A DNA stretch of 9,845 nucleotides from assembly GCA_029881015.1 (NCBI GenBank), contig JAOUNK010000101.1:1-9845 (forward strand), given 5' to 3'. Made by a program: the position numbers and the translations under genes. Positions 1-6,559 of this stretch are shown piece after piece. The stretch comes from Gammaproteobacteria bacterium (GTDB taxonomy: Bacteria; Pseudomonadota; Gammaproteobacteria; Steroidobacterales; Woeseiaceae). The notes below the pieces were generated by a model. The model saw nothing but the letters and a program-made list of their open reading frames with translations. It was not told the origin of the DNA and made no database searches. Positions within the stretch are counted from its first letter, which is position 1, and each line of letters opens with the position of its first letter.

Positions 1-202
1 TCTCCTCAAGCGTGGCAACGGTGCCGCTTGCGTCCCCGGTGTCGGCTTCGTAGTTGACGCCGTCGACTGCTGAATAAGCGCCGCCACCAATATTCATGGC
101 CCACATCGAGGCGTCCGGCGCAGCGTCGCGCGAGCAGCCCGCGACGGCCATACAGGTCATTGTGATGAGTGCCAGGATGAACTTTCCGGAGATATGCATC
201 AT
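1..202 (-). CDS. Malectin-domain lipoprotein, N-terminal part (cut by window edge)
   Basis: Reading the minus strand from the ATG at 202 gives a frame that stays open to the window edge (67 codons). It begins with a lipoprotein signal peptide: Lys7, a hydrophobic stretch, then lipobox Val-Ala-Gly-Cys with Cys23. Ser follows the Cys, which predicts outer-membrane sorting. Directly after comes a stretch reading WAMNIGGGAYSAVDG then VNYEADTG. This matches the start of malectin-type domains (Asn-x-Gly-Gly, then a Tyr-x-Ala-Asp pattern), a fold that binds diglucosides and is found on bacterial polysaccharide-degrading enzymes. What lies further downstream is unknown; a glucanase catalytic domain would fit the locus but is inference. 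A second ATG at 199 could be the true start; neither has a good Shine-Dalgarno sequence. The gene diverges from the CBM9 gene and shares its control region. The malectin call is from recognition of the motif, not a search. Confidence 0.72.
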   Translation of the reverse strand, partial: MMHISGKFILALITMTCMAVAGCSRDAAPDASMWAMNIGGGAYSAVDGVNYEADTGDASGTVATLEE

Positions 203-227
203 GGGTTGACGACCAAAGTGAATCCTC

Positions 228-236
228 TGATATACT
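228..236 (+). promoter_or_regulatory. Candidate extended -10 promoter for the glucan operon
   Basis: TGATATACT matches the extended -10 pattern TGnTATAAT with one mismatch. No good -35 is found at the proper distance, which is tolerated for extended -10 promoters. Transcription would start near 243, inside the LacI-type operator, leaving a leader of about 67 bases before the GTG at 310. This is a pattern match only. Confidence 0.45.
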
Positions 237-239
237 AGA

Positions 240-253
240 TGACAGCGTTGTCA
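240..253. promoter_or_regulatory. LacI-family operator between divergent genes
   Basis: TGACAGCGTTGTCA is an inverted repeat: five-base arms TGACA/TGTCA, a central CG and a single mismatched pair. This is the classic form of LacI-family operators, where a hinge leucine inserts at the central CpG. It covers the predicted start point of the plus-strand promoter and the -35 of the minus-strand promoter, so binding should repress both. The obvious candidate binder is the LacI-family protein encoded at 5525-6559. Confidence 0.65.
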
Positions 254-309
254 ATAACAAACCAGAAAGACGCGCGTTTCAACCATTAAGGGGTTAAGGG
301 GATACAGTA

Positions 310-1074
310 GTGCCTAGTCTTGCGCAATTCCTAGGGGTCAGCATCGTATCGGCGAGCATCATCGCCGGACTCGCGGCCTCGCCCGCCCATGCCAGCCACA
401 GCGAAGCGCGTTCGAGTTACCTTGCGCAGCGTGCAACGACCGACATTCGGGTCGACGGAACCGCCAGCGAACCCGACTGGGAGCGTGCCGGGTGGCGTGA
501 CATCAAATACCGCTGGCTTGGTCCGGAGTATGCGGCAGACGACTTTTCCGGCCGCTTCAAGGTCATGTGGACCCCGGAACGAATCTACATTCTCGCAGAG
601 ATCGTCGACGATATTCTGTTCGACGCCCATCGCGACCCGCTGGTGCAGTACTGGGACGATGACTGCCTGGAGATTTTTCTCGACGCGGATTACTCGGGCG
701 GCGAGCACCAGTTCAACCACAATGCCTTCGCCTACCACATGTCGCTCGATAACCGTGCGATCGACATCGGTGCCGACCGCAAGGCCAGGGACTATACGCA
801 GCACGTGCAAAGCCGCTGGCAACAGCATGCGGACAAGCTGGTTTGGGAGATCGGCGTCGACATCTACGATGATACCTACGTCGACGGTTCCTCGCGGAAC
901 CAACCGATGGAACTTGTCGCCGGCAAGATCCTCGGCTTGATGATTGCCTACTGCGACAACGACGGCAGCGAATTTCGGGAGAACTTCATAGGCTCGGAGT
1001 CCGTTCCGAGCGGCCCCAAAGACCGGGGATGGATTGACGCCGGCTTGTTCGGTGAGGTGATACTTGGTGACTAG
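310..1074 (+). CDS. Secreted carbohydrate-binding family 9-like protein
   Basis: The GTG start at 310 has a strong Shine-Dalgarno sequence, AAGGGG at 296-301, eight bases upstream. Residues 1-28 form a signal peptide ending Ala-His-Ala, with cleavage likely before Ser29. There is no lipobox, so the product is periplasmic or released. Nearly all the rest (about 43-254) looks like one CBM9/DOMON-like beta-sandwich: an early Asp-Trp after IRVDGTASEP, MWTPERIYILAEIVDD near the middle, then WDDDCLEIFLDAD, and a late AGKILGLMIAYCDND segment. Members of this family bind glucan or xylan ends or occur as single-domain proteins in polysaccharide loci. No catalytic residues are recognised. The gene opens the operon, and its last codons overlap the start of the phosphorylase gene, so expression of the two should be coupled although one product is exported and the other is not. 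The role as a glucan-binding accessory protein is inferred. Confidence 0.8.
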   Translation: MPSLAQFLGVSIVSASIIAGLAASPAHASHSEARSSYLAQRATTDIRVDGTASEPDWERAGWRDIKYRWLGPEYAADDFSGRFKVMWTPERIYILAEIVDDILFDAHRDPLVQYWDDDCLEIFLDADYSGGEHQFNHNAFAYHMSLDNRAIDIGADRKARDYTQHVQSRWQQHADKLVWEIGVDIYDDTYVDGSSRNQPMELVAGKILGLMIAYCDNDGSEFRENFIGSESVPSGPKDRGWIDAGLFGEVILGD

Positions 1075-4000
1075 TGCTGGACGTAAGAAAGACGTGCTTG
1101 ACGCGGAACACGGTGACGAGGTCCAGGGCGAGTTCCTGAACTTCGCCGGTGAGCGGTACTTTGCAATTCACAAAGTAGACAAGATGGCACCGTTTTTCGT
1201 CAGCGTCGTCTCCGCAGATGATCACTGGATGTTCGCGTCGTCCACCGGCGGATTGACAGCCGGGAGAGTGTCACCTGAAACCGCGCTGTTTCCCTACATA
1301 ACGGTCGACAAGCTTCACGATAGCGCCAATAGCACCGGCCCCCGCACCATACTGAGAGTGGGCAACGGCGCGAAAGCGGTCTATTGGGAGCCGTTCAATC
1401 GTGAGCAGCGTGGGCGATTGAAGTCCAGCTGCAATATCTACAAGAACACGCTCGGCAACAAACTGTGTTTCGAGGAGATCAATCACGACCTCGAGCTGGC
1501 GTTCAGGTACACATGGTCGACCAGCGCGGAGTACGGCTTCGTACGTCACGCCGAACTGGTGAACCTGGGAGCCATGACACGGAATATCGAGATCGTTGAT
1601 GGCTTGCAGAACATCTTGCCGGCCGGCACGCCGATCTTCACGCAGACCAACTCGAGCAACCTGGTTGACGCCTACAAGTGGACGGAACTCGACGAGTCAA
1701 CCGGGCTCGCCTTCCTGACACTGTATTCGGGAATTTCGGATCGCGCCGAACCCTGCGAGTCGCTGAAAGCCACGGTGGCGTATTCCCTGGGCCTCGACAG
1801 CCCCAGGATCCTTGTCTCGGATGGCCAGCTCAGCAAGTTTCTCAAGGGCGAAAGCCTGCAGCAGGAAAGTCATCGACGAGGCATCCGAGGGGCCTATTTT
1901 GTCAATCACGCCTGCGAACTGGCCGGCGGTGGCTGCAGCGAATGGCGGATAGTTCTGAATGCCGAGCAGAGCCAGGCGGAAGCGGTTGCACTGCGACAGA
2001 AACTGAAGAATCCCGGGAAAGCCGAAGCGGACATTCTTGGGTCGGTAGCAAGAGGTTCGGATGAACTGGCACGAATCATGGCCGCCGCGGACGGCTTTCA
2101 GGCGACGGCGGAGGAACGTGTCTCCGTGCACCACTATGCAAACGTCCTGTTCAATGTCATGCGTGGCGGTATCTTCGATGATCAATACCTCGTCTCGATG
2201 CGCGATTTTCAACGCACGGTCCGACAATTCAATGCGCCGGTTTTCGAACGCAACAAGGAAATGCTGCGCAGCCTGCCTGACCGATTTCGACTCGACGAGC
2301 TACTGGCCGCGGTCGAAGAACGCGGTGACCGCCAGCTGCACAGGCTAACGCTGGAATACCTGCCAATAACATTCGGCCGCCGGCATGGCGACCCGAGCCG
2401 CCCATGGAACCATTTCGCCATTCGTCTCAAGGACGAGCACGGGGAAGGCCTGCTTTCTTACCAGGGCAACTGGCGAGACATCTTTCAGAACTGGGAAGCG
2501 CTGGCATTCAGTTTTCCGGGCTTCATTGAGAACATGGTCGCCAAGTTCGTCAACGCATCCACAATCGACGGCTACAACCCTTACCGCATCACCAAGGAAG
2601 GCATCGACTGGGAAGTCGAGGAACCGGACAATCCGTGGAGCTACATCGGCTACTGGGGTGATCACCAGATCATCTACCTGCTAAAGCTACTGGAGCTGTC
2701 GCGGAGTTTTCATCCCGATACCTTGCGGCGCCTGCTGCGAGAGCCTCTTTTCAGCTATGCGAACGTCCCTTACCGAATCAAGCCCCTTCAGGACCTGCTC
2801 GACGATCCCAAGAACACCGTGGTCTTCGACGATGCGCTTGCAGAGCAGATCGAGAAACGTGTCGATGCACTCGGCGCTGATGGCAAACTCGTCCTCGACG
2901 ACGACGGCAATGTTTACCAGGTCAACCTGCTGGAGAAGCTCCTCGTGCCGCTGCTTGCCAAGCTCGGGAACCTCGTGATCGATGGTGGCATCTGGCTGAA
3001 CACGCAACGTCCCGAATGGAACGACGCAAACAATGCACTGGTCGGTCAGGGACTGTCGATGGTGACGCTGTATTACATGCGCCGCTACCTGAGCTTCCTG
3101 CAGGAACTGCTGAACGAGGAGACCGGGACATTCTCCCTGTCAGCCGAAGTGGCTGACTGGCTCGACAACACCGCGACTGCGCTCGCGAGTCTGCGTGCCG
3201 CGACCGGCAATGGGGACATCGACGACAGGTTGCGACATGGCTCCCTGTCCAGCCTCGGCACCGCGGCCAGCAAATATCGCGAGACACTGTACGCGCGCGG
3301 CGGGTTCGCCGGCAGCCGCTACCTCGACATTCGAGACGTATCGAAATTATTCGACGATGCGCTCGCGATGGTCGATCACAGCATCAAGGCCAACCGTCGC
3401 GATGACGGTTTGTATCACGCCTACAACGTAGCCGATTTCGACGGCGACTCGCTGCACGTGGCCAACCTGTACCCGATGCTTGAGGGACAGGTTGCGGTAT
3501 TGAGCAGCGGCGCCATCAGTGCGACAGAAGCGGCCGATGTTCTCGATGCGCTGTTTGCAAGCGCGGTGTACCGCGAGGACCAGGACAGCTTCATGCTCTA
3601 CCCTGACCGGGATCTGCCCGGGTTCCTGCAGAGAAACCAGATTTCGATTGACGATGTGAAAGCGATTCCCGTGCTGGTCGACATGCTCGATAGCGGCGAC
3701 GACCGCATCGTGCTGAGGGATGCCGAGGGTACCGTACGCTTCAATGCGGAATTCACGAATGCGGGCGATGTCGAGGCTATGCTGGACGCGCTTCGCGAGC
3801 AGTACCCCGGCGTAGACAAGGCCACGAGGCGCGCCATACTCGACCTCTACGAAGCCGTCTTCCAGCACAAGGCTTTCACAGGCAGGTCTGGAACCATGTT
3901 CGGCTTCGAGGGTCTCGGGTCGGTGTACTGGCACATGGTCGCGAAATTACTACTCGCCATCGAAGAGAACTTCTTCGCGGCCTGCGACAGTGGCGCCGAT

Positions 4001-4540
4001 TCGACAACGCTCACACGACTCGGCGACCTCTACTACCGGGTACGACGCGGCATAGGCTTCAACAAGACTCCCGCCGAATACGGCGCGTTTCCCACCGACC
4101 CTTACTCGCATACGCCAAAGCATGCAGGTGCACGACAACCGGGTATGACGGGGCAGGTGAAGGAGGAGATCCTGACACGCTTTGGGGAACTCGGAGTACG
4201 GGTTGGCGACGGCGAGGTGTCAATTCAGCCCGCCCTGCTGCGTGCGCGCGAGTTTGCAGCTCGCGATCGATCGTTTCGTTACCTGGATGTGGATAACGCC
4301 TGGCAGCATCTCGATCTGCCCCCGTCGAGCCTCGCCTTTACCTGGTGCCAGGTACCGATCGTCTACGTGCTCGACAGCAAGGCGGAATCAGGACTTCTCG
4401 TGACGTTTGACGACGGTACCGAGTCAGCGTATGCAAACCTCTCGCTACCCGCCGACGTGAGCGACGATATTTTCAGGCGCAGCGGTCGAATCCGGAAAAT
4501 AACAGTCACCTTCGCCGCGGACAGGCTCTTCGGCGACTGA
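1067..4540 (+). CDS. Large cytosolic glycoside phosphorylase, GH94/GH149-like (probable beta-1,3-glucan phosphorylase)
   Basis: Encodes about 1157 residues with no signal peptide. I prefer the GTG at 1067 because GAGGTGA at 1054-1060 sits six bases away; the in-frame TTG at 1064 is also possible. The gene overlaps the CBM9 gene by eight bases. The first 300 or so residues look like the N-terminal beta-sandwich of clan GH-Q phosphorylases, with the segment SSTGGLTAGR then FPYITVDK. The (alpha/alpha)-barrel part contains RPEWNDANNALVG; the Asp near residue 653 aligns with the general acid in the Trp-Asn-Asp motif of GH94. Near residues 1018-1035 HAGARQPGMTGQVKEE probably supplies the phosphate-binding His and Thr-Gly. 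Length well above cellobiose phosphorylases fits GH149, whose known members act on beta-1,3-oligoglucans to release glucose 1-phosphate. GH161 or a new clan member remain alternatives. Immediate linkage to a GH17 enzyme supports a beta-1,3-glucan substrate. Family assignment is from memory of motifs and size. Confidence 0.75.
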   Translation: MTSAGRKKDVLDAEHGDEVQGEFLNFAGERYFAIHKVDKMAPFFVSVVSADDHWMFASSTGGLTAGRVSPETALFPYITVDKLHDSANSTGPRTILRVGNGAKAVYWEPFNREQRGRLKSSCNIYKNTLGNKLCFEEINHDLELAFRYTWSTSAEYGFVRHAELVNLGAMTRNIEIVDGLQNILPAGTPIFTQTNSSNLVDAYKWTELDESTGLAFLTLYSGISDRAEPCESLKATVAYSLGLDSPRILVSDGQLSKFLKGESLQQESHRRGIRGAYFVNHACELAGGGCSEWRIVLNAEQSQAEAVALRQKLKNPGKAEADILGSVARGSDELARIMAAADGFQATAEERVSVHHYANVLFNVMRGGIFDDQYLVSMRDFQRTVRQFNAPVFERNKEMLRSLPDRFRLDELLAAVEERGDRQLHRLTLEYLPITFGRRHGDPSRPWNHFAIRLKDEHGEGLLSYQGNWRDIFQNWEALAFSFPGFIENMVAKFVNASTIDGYNPYRITKEGIDWEVEEPDNPWSYIGYWGDHQIIYLLKLLELSRSFHPDTLRRLLREPLFSYANVPYRIKPLQDLLDDPKNTVVFDDALAEQIEKRVDALGADGKLVLDDDGNVYQVNLLEKLLVPLLAKLGNLVIDGGIWLNTQRPEWNDANNALVGQGLSMVTLYYMRRYLSFLQELLNEETGTFSLSAEVADWLDNTATALASLRAATGNGDIDDRLRHGSLSSLGTAASKYRETLYARGGFAGSRYLDIRDVSKLFDDALAMVDHSIKANRRDDGLYHAYNVADFDGDSLHVANLYPMLEGQVAVLSSGAISATEAADVLDALFASAVYREDQDSFMLYPDRDLPGFLQRNQISIDDVKAIPVLVDMLDSGDDRIVLRDAEGTVRFNAEFTNAGDVEAMLDALREQYPGVDKATRRAILDLYEAVFQHKAFTGRSGTMFGFEGLGSVYWHMVAKLLLAIEENFFAACDSGADSTTLTRLGDLYYRVRRGIGFNKTPAEYGAFPTDPYSHTPKHAGARQPGMTGQVKEEILTRFGELGVRVGDGEVSIQPALLRAREFAARDRSFRYLDVDNAWQHLDLPPSSLAFTWCQVPIVYVLDSKAESGLLVTFDDGTESAYANLSLPADVSDDIFRRSGRIRKITVTFAADRLFGD

Positions 4541-4550
4541 GAGAACGCAA

Positions 4551-5459
4551 ATGTCCAACTACTACAAACGCAGGATGTCGCTTGCCGGCATCGACATCGC
4601 ACCATTGACGACCGAGGACCTGCGGGGTCTCGTACGAAAGATCCTCGAGTCCAAAATACACGGGCTCTCGTTTAGTCCTTATGTCGAGGGCCAGGGGCCA
4701 GGAACGGTAATCGAAGAAGCGCGAATTCGCGAACGCCTTGCCATTATCGAGCCACACGTGCGCTGGATTCGGACCTTTTCGTGCACGGATGGGCACGAAC
4801 GGATTCCCGCCATTGCTCGCGAGAAAGGCCTCAAGACCATGGTCGGCATCTGGCTCGACGACGATCACGAACACAACGAGCTGGAACTTGAGAATGCAAT
4901 TCGAGTGGCCAGGGAAGGTCACGTCGACATCCTCGCCGTCGGTAATGAGGTGCTGTTGCGTGGCGACCTCAGCGAGGACGAACTTCTCGACTACGTTCGG
5001 CGCGCGAAAGAAGGCGCCCCAGGGGTCGAGGTCGGCTACGTGGATGCCTATTTCGAATTCGTTGACCATCCCCGGATTACCGCAGCCTGCGACGTATTGC
5101 TCGCCAATTGCTATCCCTTCTGGGAAGGCTGCCCGGCCGAGCACGCCCTGCTCTACATGAAAGACATGTATCGCCGGGTCACGCACGTCGCGAACGGCAA
5201 GCGCGTGATCATCAGCGAAACCGGCTGGCCCAATATCGGCACGGCCGAGGGTGCGGCTGTGCCGTCCTTCGAAAACGCGGTCAAGTACTTCGTCGATACG
5301 TGTCGCTGGGCCGACGAGGAAGAAATCGAGATCTTCTATTTCTCGTCCTTTGACGAGTCCTGGAAAGTCGGAGCCGAAGGCGATGTCGGTGCGTACTGGG
5401 GGTTGTGGGACAAGGATGGCGTGCCCAAGTATTGGCACACACCCGGGACTCAAAATTGA
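4551..5459 (+). CDS. Cytosolic GH17 family beta-1,3-glucanase or glucanosyltransferase
   Basis: A 302-residue protein, the normal length of a single GH17 TIM barrel. The clan GH-A signatures are clear: LAVGNEVLLRGDL with acid/base Glu133, and IISETGWPNIG with nucleophile Glu223; NCYPFWEG and a C-terminal WGLWDKDG are also typical of the family. GH17 enzymes cleave beta-1,3- or mixed-linkage glucans, and several bacterial ones act as transglycosylases making beta-1,3 or beta-1,6 branched products. No signal peptide is present, so it should act in the cytoplasm beside the phosphorylase, whose gene ends 11 bases upstream. It may shorten, debranch or rearrange imported oligosaccharides so the phosphorylase can use them; this role is inferred. 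The ATG at 4551 has only a weak purine-rich stretch upstream (GAGAGA), suggesting expression by coupling to the preceding gene. Confidence 0.9.
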   Translation: MSNYYKRRMSLAGIDIAPLTTEDLRGLVRKILESKIHGLSFSPYVEGQGPGTVIEEARIRERLAIIEPHVRWIRTFSCTDGHERIPAIAREKGLKTMVGIWLDDDHEHNELELENAIRVAREGHVDILAVGNEVLLRGDLSEDELLDYVRRAKEGAPGVEVGYVDAYFEFVDHPRITAACDVLLANCYPFWEGCPAEHALLYMKDMYRRVTHVANGKRVIISETGWPNIGTAEGAAVPSFENAVKYFVDTCRWADEEEIEIFYFSSFDESWKVGAEGDVGAYWGLWDKDGVPKYWHTPGTQN

Positions 5460-5470
5460 CAGCGCTAACA
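5457..5470. promoter_or_regulatory. Candidate second LacI-type site upstream of the regulator gene
   Basis: TGACAGCGCTAACA has a perfect left half and central CG of the operator at 240-253, matching it at 11 of 14 positions; the right half is degenerate. It overlaps the GH17 stop codon and lies 55 bases before the regulator start codon, a fitting place for autoregulation. A weak promoter could follow (TTCAGG at 5471, 17-base spacer, GATAAA at 5494). Half-site quality keeps this tentative. Confidence 0.35.
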
Positions 5471-5500
5471 TTCAGGGCTTAGTCTGGCGCCCGGATAAAT

Positions 5501-5512
5501 TTAAGCGCTCAA
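5501..5512. promoter_or_regulatory. Candidate LacI-type palindrome just before the regulator gene
   Basis: TTAAGCGCTCAA is palindromic at five of six pairs around a central CG, the layout of many LacI-family operators (compare the AAGCGCTT core of catabolite-repressor sites). It is 12 bases upstream of the regulator ATG and directly after a possible -10 box, so binding would block transcription of the regulator. It differs in its arms from the site at 240-253. Confidence 0.3.
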
Positions 5513-5524
5513 GTAACGACTATC

Positions 5525-6559
5525 ATGCCGCGACCAACGATCGATGATGTTGCCACGCTTGCCGGGGTATCCATAAAGACGGTATCCCGCGTCGTCAACC
5601 GCGAACCCAACGTTCGCGAATCGACCCGCGATAAGGTCGACAAGGCGATCGCGAGCCTCGGCTATAGCCCGAATCCATCGGCACGCAATCTCGCAAGTCA
5701 TCATGCACGCCTCATCGTACTTGTCTACGACGATCCGAGTGCTTATGAAGCACCGAGTTCGGGCTACATTATCAACATGCAGGAGGGCGCACTGAAAGCC
5801 TGCCGAAAGTCCGGCTTCGAGCTCTTGATCCATCCCTGCAACTATCGCAACAAGGACGTTGGCAAGGAATTGACGGAACTTATTGGCCAGGTCCGGCCAG
5901 CCGGCATTATCGTCGCAGCTCCGCTGTCAAACATGCCGAAGATCGTGCGTGCGATAAGCGCCACGAAGACACCTTGCGTGCGCCTGTCGATAGGGTCTGC
6001 CAATGTGAAGGAATACACGGTAGCCACGAATGATCGCGACATCAGTGCGGAGATGACGCGCTACCTGGTATCGCTGGGGCACCGTCGCATTGCTTTTATC
6101 CGCGGCAACAAGCAGCACAAAGCGGTAGGTAATCGCTTTGACGGCTATCGCGACGGGCTGCAGGAATCGGGTATCGCGTATTTAGAGAAGCTTGTCGTCG
6201 ATGGCGACAACTCGATCGGCTCTGGCGAGCGGTGTGCCGAGCAGCTCCTGAAACTGAATCCTCGACCGACTGCAATTTTTGCCGCGAACGACGATATGGC
6301 GGCCGGTGTACTACGCGTTGCTACGCGCCTTGGAATAGAGGTACCTCGCGAGTTGTCCATTGCCGGATGCGACGATATCTCACTCGCACAGCAGTTATAC
6401 CCCGCCCTGACGACGATTCGGCAGCCGCTGAGTGCCATGGCGGAAACAGCTTCTCTGGCCCTGATTGACGGGTCTCGTGGCAGACCGTCTGCGCCGATGC
6501 TGGAAACGATCCCGGGTTCGATCCAGGTACGAGAGTCGACGGCACCGCCACCTCAATAA
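5525..6559 (+). CDS. LacI-family transcriptional regulator
   Basis: A 344-residue protein of normal family length. Residues 5-25 (TIDDVATLAGVSIKTVSRVVN) are the LacI helix-turn-helix; recognition-helix positions 17, 18 and 22 are Ile, Lys and Arg. The hinge helix PSARNLAS (51-58) carries Leu56, which in this family inserts into a central CpG and agrees with the CG-centred operator at 240-253. The remainder is a periplasmic-binding-protein-like sugar domain, with the typical segments LGHRRIAFIRG, FAANDDMAAGVLRVA and LSIAGCDDI. It follows the GH17 gene after 65 bases on the same strand and may be read with the operon or from its own weak promoter. It is probably a repressor of this locus released by a glucan-derived oligosaccharide; effector and targets are inferred from position. 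The start has a poor Shine-Dalgarno sequence. It converges with the glycosidase relic. Confidence 0.93.
   Translation: MPRPTIDDVATLAGVSIKTVSRVVNREPNVRESTRDKVDKAIASLGYSPNPSARNLASHHARLIVLVYDDPSAYEAPSSGYIINMQEGALKACRKSGFELLIHPCNYRNKDVGKELTELIGQVRPAGIIVAAPLSNMPKIVRAISATKTPCVRLSIGSANVKEYTVATNDRDISAEMTRYLVSLGHRRIAFIRGNKQHKAVGNRFDGYRDGLQESGIAYLEKLVVDGDNSIGSGERCAEQLLKLNPRPTAIFAANDDMAAGVLRVATRLGIEVPRELSIAGCDDISLAQQLYPALTTIRQPLSAMAETASLALIDGSRGRPSAPMLETIPGSIQVRESTAPPPQ

Larger units (their letters stand above)
227..254 (-). promoter_or_regulatory. Candidate promoter for the divergent malectin lipoprotein
   Basis: On the minus strand TTGACA (254 to 249) is a perfect -35 box. A 16-base spacer leads to TATCAG (232 to 227), a 4/6 match to the -10 consensus. 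The -35 lies inside the LacI-type operator, so one bound repressor could block both directions. The -10 boxes of the two divergent promoters overlap by two bases. The weak -10 keeps confidence low. Confidence 0.35.

Noticed and set aside
6..260. 84-residue minus-strand reading frame at the left edge
   Set aside because: Its Arg-rich sequence has no recognisable features; another minus-strand frame in the same place gives a lipobox signal peptide and a malectin motif.
331..903. 190-residue minus-strand frame opposite the CBM9 gene
   Set aside because: Antisense shadow of a gene with signal peptide, strong Shine-Dalgarno sequence and CBM9-like motifs.
2900..3740. Two similar Val-Leu-x-Asp...Gly-x-Val hairpin segments in the phosphorylase (near residues 610 and 885), considered as an internal duplication
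   Set aside because: The similarity is limited to about ten residues of a generic beta-hairpin pattern and the flanks do not align.
4506..5471. 321-residue minus-strand frame opposite the GH17 gene
   Set aside because: It is fully antisense to a GH17 gene with both catalytic motifs; long antisense frames are common in GC-rich DNA and no domain was recognised.
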